NCBI RefSeq assembly: GCF_040939455.1
Contig: NC_134108.1
Span: 88,642,001 to 88,706,000 of the forward strand
Reading direction: 5' to 3'
DNA from: Microcebus murinus
Lineage: Eukaryota > Chordata > Mammalia > Primates > Cheirogaleidae
Length of the DNA stretch: 64,000 nucleotides
The position numbers and the translations under genes were made by a program. A model generated the notes under the pieces. That model searched no databases. It was given only the letters and a program-made list of their open reading frames with translations, and was not told where the DNA came from. This document shows positions 24,011 through 34,138 of this stretch, one piece after another (position 1 is the stretch's first letter; each line of letters starts with the position of its first letter).

Positions 24011-27000
24011 AGACTGGGACATAGTGGCACTGTCTTCCTTGGTTACATTTCAAAAGGATGGGTCCCAGGTCCTTGACAAAGACATTAATGAGCTATAAGA
24101 ATGGCAAGAGTCTAGAAGAAGATTTACATGTCAAAGAGATACAAGAATTTACGGTTGTAAATTCTCTAAAATAACTGTTCTAAGAAAACACAGGTCAGGG
24201 GCGTATAATAAGGAAGAAGCCTCTCTAACGTCTAGTCAAGCTGAAGGGATCAAGGAGATCTTGATCATACCTCCATGAGTTTGATAGTTCTCCAGATAAG
24301 AATCTGACAGTTTCCAATCTAATGTTTGGAAACCAGTGTTTTGAGATATTTAGAAAAACTCTCGAGACTGCCTCAAACTAAATTACATGGAGCACTGACA
24401 TAATAACATGATCATATTTCATTTGTGTTCTGTTCATGAATTCTCCCCTTATTCACTATATATGATAATAAAATAAGTACAACTTTAATGTGGAATAAAA
24501 ATAATTAGAACTCAAATGTAGGGATTCAAGATAAAAATATGGGCAACATGACACATACTTGTTTTCTGAAATTCAAATTTCACTGGGGCCTGGTTACTTC
24601 TCTCTGCTAAATCTGTCCACCCTAAGGTGGAGATTATGCTTGTGCTTTCCCTAACAGCACACAGAAATTTCTAATTAAAAATCTTGGGGGGAGGGAGGAA
24701 AATGGGCATTTATTGAAACCTTAAAATCTGTACCCCCATAATATGCCGAAATAAAAAAAAAAAATCTTAAAGCTATTATTGCCTTAGTTATTTTTGTGGA
24801 GAAGAATTTCTTAAATGAATCAAGACAGACAGGAGTCTTAAGCCTGTAAGTACAGTAACCTTTTAGGAATTGCTTTTTCCTGAACATCCATTCTCCACAA
24901 TGCATAGACCTAACAAAGCAAGCTCTTGATGTGCCTGAGGCCAGGTGTCTCTCTCAGCCATTGTTTGTGAGGCAAACCTTTTCTGCCTAGGGTGCCTTGA
25001 TTTGTGGGAGCCATTTATTCTCTTTTAAATGTTAGGAGCTCAGCAGGTTGAAATATAAATATTTTTTCAACCAGGTTCAAAGAACATGAACAATCCACAA
25101 AGGACATAATCAAATGCTGTCCAAATTGCAGCACCATAGGTTCCAGGCCCCACCAGATTTCAGTTTTGTGAATATTTTATCAACCATTTGAACAATAGGG
25201 CGCAGCTGACCTGCTTGGCTTAGTTATCAAAGGGATCTGTTGTTATCCTGTAATGACAAAAGTGGGTCTGCATGACAATCTAACAGCAAAAGCCATTTCT
25301 TTCAATTTTATCCTTTAAAAAACTGCCAGGTAATTAACTTCACAGCAGTTTTGTTGGCAAAGTAATACTATAGATAAAATGAAACATTCATTAATAATTG
25401 ACCATGAAAACTGCAGTTAAATACTGTTGAGCTAATATATTCACTAACAGAAAAAGATAGAGCAGGATGACTGTGAGATGTTGGAAAGCAGAAGCGATCA
25501 CGTGGAGTCTTCCAGCTTTGAAAGGCTGAGAATGAAAGAAAGTGGGAGATCAAAAATAAGAGGTAAAAAGCATTATTTACGGTACCTGTATTTTCATGTA
25601 TTTATGGGCTAACCAACTGATTACAGTGTTCAAAGTCCAATACAATTTCCCCTTTAGAAAACACTTACTCAAGAAGAGTCTTTCATTTGCATGAAGACCC
25701 AGGCAGGCAAAAGAATACACAAACAGGATAAATAACTAAAAGCCCATCACAGCATATGATGAAATACCCAATTAGGCCAGTGATAACTATGCATCAAAGC
25801 AAGCACTTTATTCCCACTTTAAGACCTATGTTTTGTCCATTAAATGCTGTTAACAATGACGCTACTGTCCTCTTACACAGTGACTATTGTTTTTATTCCC
25901 CATACACAGTCTTCTATTAATAAATGATTTGGACCAAAAAAAAGAAAAAAAAGATTAGGGGTTCAAAGGAATCCCTGGATAAATAAAACCTTTCATCTGC
26001 AAAAATATCTGCAATTCCTTTTATGCAGAAAACAAGACAAAAGGCAAAAGAAATATAACTTACTCTCTCTTTAATGGATGCTCTGTGTGTATCTCAGCTT
26101 CAGTATCTAGGTTACTCACGCAATCTGAGAAAAAAATCATAGAAGGAGGGAGAACCTCACACTAAAGATAATTTCTTAGTTTTTGCACTTTTATATTGTT
26201 AAAATTATGCATGTTTAAATTACTTTGATCTAAGAATCAGTAAATAGTGTCAAGTCTTTCCTACTGATAATTAAGTATCATGGAGGATAAATAGTAATTA
26301 AACTTCTATTTTTTATAATAAGGAGACCCAGATACTGAACTTCCTACTAAATTACTATGGGCAAAGCTCAGAAATAGAACCTGGAATTTTCCATTTTTGT
26401 TATCCTCTTCTAAGTGGTAGAGCACACTATATCCTTAGGAATTATTTTTAATAACTTCTCTTAAAGGAAAATGCATTGATGTTGCATAAAAAGGATACAG
26501 GGCAAGGATATGGTCATAAACAAAAATCTCCACTGCAAAATATTTGTTGCACCTATGGTGACATTAGAACATCAACAATCTGTTTTGAACTGGTCCATAA
26601 TTTCTAGTGCAATTCAGAAATAATTGCTAATGTGCTTTTTAACTTGCAATTTTCAGAGCCATAAACCTTAAAATTCACTCTGGAAATGTTGGGGCTCTTT
26701 ATTTTAAAATGTGAAAGAAGAAATGCCTGATTTCTCTTCTATATGTTTCTTGTTCAAAGACAAACAGCTCTCTGGATCTCTAAGAGGAAGCTATGATTTG
26801 GTTCATTACACAAAGAAGCAGGGAAGGAAAAAAAAAAAAAGACAGAAAATGAAACTAAAAAAGGCAGAGATGAGTATTTGGATGACATACTTATCAAATT
26901 AACACACAAAAAATTATACGTTTCTGATCAAATATTTTAATCACCCTAGAGTCCAAGGTAACACGAACAATATAGAATTGCCCACATTTAATTAATGGAG

Positions 27001-27595
27001 GGTTATTATACTAGTCAAACTCTTGGTTTAAGTCAACTATAACCCAGTTATTTGGCTTTAAGGTAAAACAAAAAAATTATCTCATTCCTTAAGCCAAAAC
27101 ATAACTTATTTATGAAGGATGATTTCAGGTGGATAGTTTAGTGCCCAAATCCTGAAAATTTTTTATGATGGATAGTTTGTGAGGTTTCTTTTAAAGCTTT
27201 AACAATATACATTATTGTATATTTCTTTTTTCTTATCTAACAAACTTGAAGTCTTTTTCACAAATCTGAAGCAAGTTTGGCTGTAATTATGCTAATATAT
27301 ACATGAGCCTGAAAAAAAAAACATACTGATTAAATTTAAAATAATTTTTTTTTTAGATAAATTCTGAAAGTAAAATGTTTTGCGAGTGGCCTGACAGTCC
27401 ATTTCCAGGCCAATCAGTTGTCTTAAATGCAAATGTACTGACTGAAGCAAACTGTTTCATCTTTGGCCTCAACTACAATTACAAACCAGTTGCCTCATTA
27501 GGAATTCAAGTCACCTTCTACTCTGGGTTATGAGGTTCAACCTCTAGGTTGACTGATGTCTGAAAGTACTGGGGAATGACATGCTCACTTCCTGT
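24011..27595. other. Long AT-rich stretch without genes
   Basis: Apart from the short L1 tail at 24,686, I can name nothing. There are no long frames and no clear SINEs. 27,100-27,560 includes conserved-looking but anonymous sequence. Confidence 0.45.
24686..24759 (+). mobile_element. 74-bp young L1 tail
   Basis: It holds only the last bases of the L1 3' UTR ('TGTACCCCCATAATATGCC') plus an A run, between AAAAATCTT duplications at 24677-24685 and 24760-24768. It is an extreme 5' truncation. Confidence 0.8.
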
Positions 27596-28178
27596 TGAAG
27601 GAAACTAGAAATATTTTTACCCCAAAATATGGCATTTTGACACATTTGATTGACTGAAAAAGCTTTAAAGTCTTTCTGGCCTTCCCTGGCCCACCATCAA
27701 ATCTCCCAAAATCTTTGAAGTTTCTTTATCTGCCTGAGAGCCACACCCACCTAAGAAAACAACAGTCTTTCCTTCCTTTGTTGCAAGAAGGAAGATCAAG
27801 AATGCAACAACACTTGGCTCAACCCATTTTAAAAATACCTAATTCTCAGGTTAATTTAATTTCCAAAGAGAACCAGTTACAAGTCAATCTGTTTCCCCCC
27901 ATCCATTCATTCTCCTAAGTATCTATTCTTTCTCCCTAGTAATCATTTATTGCCCCTCAACAGAATTACCTATATTCCTCATTTCCCTCACCCCTCTAAA
28001 ATGAGGGTATATAAATTTCTGGACCTCAGTGGGATATTACATAATCACTCTATGATTTTCCCTGTGTGGACAGTAAATAAATTTGTAATCTCTTTCTCTT
28101 ATTAATCTGCCTTATTGTGAGTTGAACTTTCAGTGAACTTTCTGGGGGCAAAGGGGAAGTTTTCCTTTCTCCCCTACA
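27596..28178 (+). repeat. ERV1-type solo LTR, TSD CTGT
   Basis: It begins TGAAGGAAACTAG and ends CTCCCCTACA. The exact 4-bp flanks CTGT lie at 27592-27595 and 28179-28182. 'AGTAAATAAATTTG' near 28,072 supplies a polyadenylation signal. It is the same family as the LTR at 21,520. Confidence 0.85.
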
Positions 28179-28269
28179 CTGTTTCAATACTGCTGCACAT
28201 CCAGGACCATAAGAAACATGCCATAAAAGGTACCTCATTCTTAATTTGAGACATTCTTTTCTAAATACA

Positions 28270-28305
28270 TGCACACACTCACATGAACACACACACACAC
28301 ACACA
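28270..28305. repeat. Short (AC)n microsatellite
   Basis: Interrupted then pure AC repeat of about 35 bp. Confidence 0.85.
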
Positions 28306-28474
28306 GAGCCATGTGGTTTTGACCCTGTAAAAGCCTCAGGCACACATCCTACCTCTCCAGCTATGAGCTTTTCACACTAGAATGAAGAAGCTCAGGTTTT
28401 ATGGTCAGGTATCTTAGTTAGATATAAGCCCCCAAAAGGCCAGGGTCTCTCTTGTGAGTCTGGCCCAGCCTAAC

Positions 28475-29113
28475 TGTCAGGTTTTAGTATGAAATGTCAG
28501 TTTTTACTGCGCTCATGGCTAACTAATGACCAGACACACCAAAGTAAGGCAAGCATGGAAATGAGGTTTAATAGGATTATAGAGCAAGAGCAAGATACAG
28601 GTTTACAGAGCATGATACATACACCACAGATGATGACCAGACCCACTGTCACAGCAAAGGGAGAACAAAAGGAAGGGTGCTAAAAAAAAAGGGCCTGGTT
28701 ATAGTCTGCATCTTGTTTCATAGTGCCCGGATTGGGACCTCCCTAGTGGCTCAGATGTTACCATGGAACCATTTTTTTGGACAGTTGGGAGTTGCATGAC
28801 CTGAGTCTTAACTACACATGTGGGTTGTTCTAAGTCAATTTCCAGACTCTACCTATGCTGCTTGGGCTATAGGCTAGAGAATTCTCTGCATTCTTTTGCA
28901 GCTGACATGCTAAGTTATGACTGGCAGATTTGTACGGTTTCCCTCCCCCCTCAGGTATAGCAGTTGCTTGGGAGAGGATTAGGGTGGGACAGGACCAAGA
29001 TGGGGGCCTGGGGCCCACCCTTGTCGTTCTTCCCAGGTGGGGCAATTGTACAAAAGCAACAGCACCCACTTTTGTCCCTAGGAGACCCGGAATCCCTTGC
29101 TATCTACCTAACA
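28475..29113 (-). repeat. ERV1-type solo LTR, TSD TAAC
   Basis: The 639-bp unit begins TGTCAGG and ends CTACCTAACA on the plus strand, with exact TAAC flanks (28471-28474 and 29114-29117). The minus strand is preferred because a reverse-complement polyadenylation-like signal ('TTTAATAGGATTATA') lies near the left end, where R-U5 would be. Confidence 0.65.
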
Positions 29114-29722
29114 TAACCATCAGCACAGATCTACCTCTAAATAGGCTCCCCAATATATTCCTAGATATTTATATGTAGAAAGCTTTATAGATATGTCCAC
29201 TGTCTTATGTAAATCTAAAGAGCAAGGTCTCCAGCTTTCTTTATTTTATCACTTTGACAACATAAGAAACTTTGAAAATATTTACTTTAGCTTATAAGCT
29301 ATTAATATTCTCTTAAAAAATTCCATTTCTAAATATTGTTTCATTTTGGGTCGTTTATCTATTTTGCTCAATCAAGGCTGAATAATGTTACTGTCTAACA
29401 AAGAATAAATAAATTATTCTATCCCTAAAATTATTTAACTTCAATTACACATTTTTTCAAATTATAGGCAAATCAGTTCATATTTAGAAAATATATTACA
29501 TGTTTATGATTCTAAAACTTAGCTTTTGCTATAAATATGCAAAACTCATAAATGCTAGACTTAAATACTACCCCTATCCCTTTGTATCTTTTTAGGTGAT
29601 TGCAACTGGGTTATATAGCTTACACACTGGTTTCTATAAAACTGGCTTGCAAAAGATGATAAATTTCTTGAAAGTTTTCATGACATTAAATTAATTTATA
29701 AAAACAAATTTTCTGTTCCATT

Positions 29723-30214
29723 TGTTAGGGACTGACCTTCCACAGCCCCACCGGACAGAAAAGCAGAGACATCAAGGATGCAATCACACAAGAGGAGGTT
29801 TATTTTCTGGCTAGCCAGAGTCCAAGCCCCAGAGCACCAACGCAGTGGCCGCTCTCGCAGGCAAGGACCCCGACTGGAACAACGGCATGCCTTTTATCCC
29901 CATGGTGCACAAGCTGCGCACAAGCCGACTACAAGTGGATCATGCATTGACCTTTAAAATGATTGGTTGCCCACTATTGCCTTTTGAAATAACTGGCGGG
30001 TTGGTTGCCCTCTATTGCCTGATGGGCCAGTCGCCGGTGCTTCAATGACCTCATCCCATAATTCCCCCTACAGCAGTGTAGCAAGCAAGCAATGACCAGA
30101 AGCAAAGGTTTGAGGTTAGCTCATTGCCCCACTCAAGTAAATTCCCAACAACTGGAAGAATTCTTCTGCCCTTCCTCTGTCCTACGAATTCCTCTGCCCT
30201 TCCTCTGCCCTACA
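29723..30214 (-). repeat. ERV1-type solo LTR, TSD CATT (inverted copy)
   Basis: Reverse-complemented it runs from TGTAGGGCAGAGGAAGGG to GGTCAGTCCCTAACA. It contains a TATA-like 'GGGGATAAAAGGC' and 'AAAATAAACCTCC' as polyadenylation signal. The CATT flanks (29719-29722 and 30215-30218) match exactly. It is a close relative of the LTR at 30,909 in opposite orientation. The short frame at 29,845-30,048 is part of the LTR and not a gene. Confidence 0.9.
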
Positions 30215-30681
30215 CATTGAATTAAAGTTTCAGATGTGACCTAAATTAAAGCATCAAAGTAAGTAACTCTGCAGCAATTATTGGGTTTAATAGGCCAAGA
30301 TCCCAAATTATATATGTTTTCCACCATAATATGCTTTCCATTAGGCAAAAAATGCTTTTTAAAGTTAGATATCATTTTATGAAATAGGAAAAGGGCTAAT
30401 AAATATTCCTAGGGCCTTAGGATATTTTTTAACTTGCCAGGGAAATAGACAACTGACTTTTGTGGCTGGGTTAAGATAAAAGGATAAAGATGAAAGGGAA
30501 TAATGCCTATTTCCCCACCTCTCTATAGTTCTGTATAATTTATTTTCACATGCCCCAATTGTAAACTCATGCCACCTCTCTATGGGCTTAATGAAAATTA
30601 AAGCTTTACTTGTTTTTTGTGACCTAAAAATATTATAACCTGAAAAGCCTACTAAATATTTTAACTAGAATGATATGCTAT
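30215..30681. other. Spacer between inverted LTRs
   Basis: AT-rich single-copy-looking sequence; nothing recognised. Confidence 0.5.
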
Positions 30682-30685
30682 GTGT

Positions 30686-30908
30686 TGTTGCGGCTCAAAT
30701 ACCCTAAAATATGGCACTTTGGCATGCTGAGTGCTTTGAACCAAGAATATTGAAAAGCCTCAGAAATGAGTCTTGGAACCAAGGTCTGTCTTTCTCCCTG
30801 ACCTTCTCCCACCCTTCCTTCCTTCCCTTCCTTAGACAAGGAGGTGTTTCCTCTGAAGTTCCCCTATCTGGCTGAGGGAAGTTCTTCCAAAAGGAATGCA
30901 ATTGTCTT
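30686..30908 (+). repeat. 5' part of an ERV1-type LTR split by later insertions
   Basis: It starts TGTTGCGGCTCAAATACCC after GTGT (30682-30685). It continues at 31371-31386 and 38,527-38,913, where it ends CTCCTACA followed by GTGT (38914-38917). The matching 4-bp duplication shows that the pieces were one solo LTR of about 620 bp before the insertions. Confidence 0.85.
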
Positions 30909-31370
30909 TGTAGGGCAGAGGAATTTGTAGGACAGAGGAAGGGCAGAGGAATTTACTTGGGTGGGGCAATGAGCTAACCGCAAACCTTGGCTTCTGGTCA
31001 TTGCTTGTTCGCTACACCGCTGTAAGGGGAATTATGGGATGAGGTCATTGAAGCACGGGCAACTGGCCCATCAGGCAATAGAGGGCAACCAACCCGCCAA
31101 TTATTTCAAAAGGCAATAGTGGGCAACCAATCATTTTAAAGGTCAACACATGATCCATGCGTAGTCGGCTTGTGCGCAGCTTGTGCACCATGGGGATAAA
31201 AGGCATGCCGTTGTTCCGGTCGGGGTCCTTGCCTGTGAGAGTGGCCACTGCGTTGGTGCTCTGGGGCTTGGACCCTGGCTAGCCAGAAAATAAACCTCCT
31301 CTTGTGTGACTGCATCCTTGATGTCTCTGCTTTTCTGTCCGGTGGGGCTGTGGAAGGTCGGTCCCTAACA
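30909..31370 (+). repeat. ERV1-type solo LTR, TSD TCTT
   Basis: It begins TGTAGGGCAGAGGAA and ends GTCGGTCCCTAACA, flanked exactly by TCTT (30905-30908 and 31371-31374). TATA-like 'GGGATAAAAGGC' is near 31,195 and the AATAAA in 'AAAATAAACCTCC' near 31,287. It is highly similar to the inverted copy at 29,723 and inserted into the older LTR that surrounds it. Confidence 0.92.
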
Positions 31371-31386
31371 TCTTGAACTCCCTCCC

Positions 31387-31810
31387 TGTTAGAGGCAAGG
31401 ACCCTCAAAGACCCTCAACTCCCCTATGACTTGTCCTACGCACGAACTTCGCCCTGGAAAATTCCAGCTATAGCTCCGAGAAGAATGCAGTCCATGACGT
31501 GCTGACCACGGAATGCTCCAGGATGTGTTGACTGCAAATGTTCCGGTTGGAGATGAGTAATCAGTCAAAAACAGGATACTGATAAGACGCTGATTAGGGC
31601 TAATCAACCCAGACCCAAGCCTCATCGTCACCACTCTATTTTTTTGTTTTGACTTCCTTGTTTTTGTATGCCTATAAAACCTACTAAAAATCTAAGTAAA
31701 GCAGACCTTGACAACCATTTGCTTGGTCTCGTTTCTTTCTCTCGCTCATCTCTTTCAGGCACGGTCCCCCTCGCCCCCGCGAGTAACAGAAGGTCCCGCG
31801 GGCCGGGACA
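31387..31810 (+). repeat. 5' LTR of the provirus
   Basis: The 424-bp LTR is bounded by TGTTAGAGG and CGGGACA. A TATA box (TATAAAA) is at 31673-31679 and an AGTAAA near 31,695 may serve in polyadenylation. It differs from the 3' LTR by A/T in 'GATGAGTAATC', G/A in 'AAGACGCTG' and C/T in 'GGGCCGGG'. It should drive plus-strand transcription of the provirus. Confidence 0.97.
31673..31679 (+). promoter_or_regulatory. LTR TATA box
   Basis: TATAAAA in the context CCTATAAAACC, about 137 bp before the LTR end. The copy in the 3' LTR is at 38,383-38,389. Transcription would start about 25-30 bp downstream. Confidence 0.75.
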
Positions 31811-31812
31811 AG

Positions 31813-31830
31813 TGGCGCCCAACATGGGGC
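31813..31830 (+). other. Primer-binding site, tRNA-Lys1,2 type
   Basis: TGGCGCCCAACATGGGGC lies 2 nt after the LTR. It matches the 3' end of tRNA-Lys1,2 at all but one position (A for G in the middle). This primer is the one used by simian type D betaretroviruses. Confidence 0.9.
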
Positions 31831-31925
31831 TCGAGGTACGGACCTTTGTCGGGTGACGCCACGCAGCGCTCTTCGGCTGAAGGAAACCCTACAGAGACCC
31901 TCGTTCTGCCGCTCACAGAGTCGAC

Positions 31926-31940
31926 TGTCTGGTGAGTAAA
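31926..31940 (+). promoter_or_regulatory. Major splice donor of the provirus
   Basis: CTG|GTGAGTAAA is a near-ideal 5' splice site; the intron would start at 31932, 33 bp before the gag ATG. It pairs logically with the acceptor at 37,522. Confidence 0.75.
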
Positions 31941-31964
31941 CTTTTACATTGTCACCCCATTGAG

Positions 31965-32675
31965 ATGGGCCATTCATTGTCTAAGGAGGCCGTTTTTATT
32001 AAGGATCTCAAGGCCTCACTCAGAGAGAGAGGAATTAGAGTTAAGAAACAGGATCTAGTAAAATTTTTTGTGTTCATTGATCGTGCTTGTCCTTGGTTTA
32101 TTATTGGCGGACCTGAGATTCACCCACACAAATGGCAAAAAGTAGGTAGAGATTTAAACGATTTACTTCTAAATCAGGGCCCAGATGCCGTCCCTGGATC
32201 TGTTTTTTCGTACTGGGGACTAATCAGAGATATTGTTGAAGGGGCAGATTCAGACCCCAATAAAAAGCAGCTGCTCTCAGTAGCAGAATTCTGCCTCCGA
32301 CCCGTGTCGCGGTCCGCTTCAAAAACGTCTTTAGGATTATCAGGGGGGTCGGCCCCCCTGATAATCCTAAAAGATCAACATGCCCTTCCCCTTGCCCCTC
32401 AGTTTGTATTAATATGCCCCCTCCAGACCCATCGGTTGAGCTCCAGACATCTAAAGATGAGCCCTCAGTTAGTAGGCCAGACACCAAGGCCCTCTACCCT
32501 CCCTTACCTGAGGTTATGGCTCCTCATGCATTTAATTACCCGGTGTTCAAAAAACAACCCCCCCGAGAGTCCCTCGACACCGCCGAAGAGGCAACCCTCG
32601 GAGAGGAAGCGGTCCAATATTACGATCCCAAATGGCCGCCTCCTTACACGCCCCAGATTTATGCACCTTCGTTAA
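31965..32675 (+). pseudogene. gag: Gag, N-terminal part (matrix) up to frame break
   Basis: The start is the ATG at 31965 (MGHSLSKE), giving an N-terminal glycine for myristoylation. The first ~90 residues have the layout of betaretroviral matrix, with a basic 'RGIRVKKQDLVKFF' helix region and 'CPWF'. This frame stops at 32,675, but Gag continues in another frame that is open from 32,264. The change corresponds to a -1 shift somewhere in 32,264-32,414. A perfect 19-bp hairpin lies in that interval. Unless a ribosome shift occurs, the product is a matrix with an unrelated tail. Confidence 0.85.
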
Positions 32676-34138
32676 TACCTCCCCTTACAATGCCCTTACT
32701 TTTGCGTACCAAAGAAGACTTAAGTCAAAGGGTTACGCAATTAAAGGATGTTTTACAACTTCAAAAAGAGTTTGCCCAGCTTTCCAAAGACTTGTCCTCC
32801 CTCCAAGATACGCTTAAAGATTCGGTTTTCATTAGTCACCCACGTCATGAGACCGCCCACTCTCACGTCACCTTACATAAAAAATCCTTAAAATCCTCCC
32901 ATAAAGCCCTAGCATTCCCGGTAGTTACCAGGTCTAATAGGCAAGGAGACCTTGCCGCCCCTTCTTCGAGCCAGTCCCCGCCCCAAGATTCAGATAATGA
33001 GGATACGGAAGGGAGAGAAAGGGAAAGTGATAGTGATGACCCCCCAGAGGAGGCAGTCCCGGGGCCCACTGCAGAGCCTACTGAGTTCCGCAGACTAAAA
33101 CTTAAGACTTTAAAAGAATTAAATTCTGCTGTTAGGACGTATGGGCCCAATGCACCCTTTACCTACTCCCTCCTAGAGGCAGCCTCGGGAGGCGGCTACT
33201 TGCTCCCCGGAGAATGGACCAAGCTGGTTCAGGCAGTCCTTTCTCGCGGACAGTTCCTCTCGTGGAAAGCCGATTTTCTCGACCGCTGTCAAACTACGGC
33301 TACTAATAATTTTAAAAACCCCAATTCTGCCTCTTGGACCATTGAAAAACTTAGCGGACAAGGGAAATTTGCCACTGAACAGCGCCAAAGGGGACTCCCG
33401 ATCGGGCTTTTGTCTCAGACCGCCGCAGCCGCTTTCGGCGCCTGGCGAACACTTCCCTCTACGGGATCTGTTCTCACTCCCCTGACAAAAATTACCCAGG
33501 GAGCTCAGGAGGGCTTTAGTGAATTTGTGGGCAGGCTTTTAGAGTCTGCTGAACGAACCCTCGGGCACGAGGATGAGAATAATAGGCTTATTAAACAATT
33601 GGCCTATGAAAATGCTAACAGTGCTTGCAGGGCCATCCTCAGGGGCAAACTTAAAAATAAAGACCTTAATGACATGATTAGGATGTGTAATGATGCTGAC
33701 CCCTTCGCCCATAAGGTGTCGCAGGCTGTGCAGCTTGCGGTTGGGGCTGCCATTCAAGGCACTGCGGCACAAAAAGGCTGTTTTAAGTGTGGTCAGCCAG
33801 GACACTTTGTGAAGCAATGCCCCTTAGCCACCTCCTCTGCTGCCCCTAACCTCAGTGGACCACCAGGCAGGCCAACTCGGCCCCCCTCCCTCTGTCCTCG
33901 CTGCAAGAGGGGATACCATTGGGCTAGTGAGTGCTGCTCTAAGACTGATGCCCTTGGAAATCCCTTGCCACCCCTTTCGGGAAACGGCCTGAGGGGCCAG
34001 CCCCGGGCCCCTTGCCCTATTCAATTTCAGTTGGCCTCGGGGAACAGCCGACAAGAGGATCCCCAGCCCCTAGACTCCTCCGAGCGACCACAGGGAGCGC
34101 AGGAGTGGACTTGTGTGCCTCCTCCGACACAATATTAA
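32264..34138 (+). CDS. gag: Gag, capsid-nucleocapsid part in second frame
   Basis: The frame is open from 32,264 to the stop at 34,138; an internal ATG lies at 32,414. In order: a proline-rich linker with a PPPY late-budding motif at 32,636-32,647; an acidic/Ser-rich segment; and capsid with the major homology region around 33,497-33,560 (QGAQEGFSEFVGRL). Two C-x2-C-x4-H-x4-C zinc knuckles follow at 33,779-33,820 and 33,893-33,934. Two knuckles and a PPPY fit a betaretrovirus. Its end overlaps the protease frame, and a G GGA AAC slippery heptamer at 33,979 precedes the overlap. Role: virion core assembly and RNA packaging. Confidence 0.93.
   Translation, partial: KAAALSSRILPPTRVAVRFKNVFRIIRGVGPPDNPKRSTCPSPCPSVCINMPPPDPSVELQTSKDEPSVSRPDTKALYPPLPEVMAPHAFNYPVFKKQPPRESLDTAEEATLGEEAVQYYDPKWPPPYTPQIYAPSLIPPLTMPLLLRTKEDLSQRVTQLKDVLQLQKEFAQLSKDLSSLQDTLKDSVFISHPRHETAHSHVTLHKKSLKSSHKALAFPVVTRSNRQGDLAAPSSSQSPPQDSDNEDTEGRERESDSDDPPEEAVPGPTAEPTEFRRLKLKTLKELNSAVRTYGPNAPFTYSLLEAASGGGYLLPGEWTKLVQAVLSRGQFLSWKADFLDRCQTTATNNFKNPNSASWTIEKLSGQGKFATEQRQRGLPIGLLSQTAAAAFGAWRTLPSTGSVLTPLTKITQGAQEGFSEFVGRLLESAERTLGHEDENNRLIKQLAYENANSACRAILRGKLKNKDLNDMIRMCNDADPFAHKVSQAVQLAVGAAIQGTAAQKGCFKCGQPGHFVKQCPLATSSAAPNLSGPPGRPTRPPSLCPRCKRGYHWASECCSKTDALGNPLPPLSGNGLRGQPRAPCPIQFQLASGNSRQEDPQPLDSSERPQGAQEWTCVPPPTQY
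32330..32371. other. Perfect 19-bp stem, 4-nt loop, in gag
   Basis: The left arm 32330-32348 and right arm 32353-32371 are exact reverse complements, with loop TCGG. The stem includes six consecutive G-C pairs next to the loop. It lies inside the short interval where the gag frame changes. Confidence 0.95.
33979..33985 (+). promoter_or_regulatory. Gag-pro -1 frameshift site G GGA AAC
   Basis: The heptamer GGGAAAC is positioned so that gag codons read GGA AAC. A -1 slip gives GGG AAA in the protease frame, which is open from here to 34,908. The same heptamer is used at the gag-pro junction of Mason-Pfizer-type viruses. GC-rich sequence downstream (33,990-34,030) could form the stimulating structure. 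Confidence 0.88.

Noticed and set aside
31045..31408. Frames of 67 and 90 codons on the minus strand, with a near copy at 29,845-30,048
   Set aside because: They are conserved only because both lie in copies of the same solo LTR.
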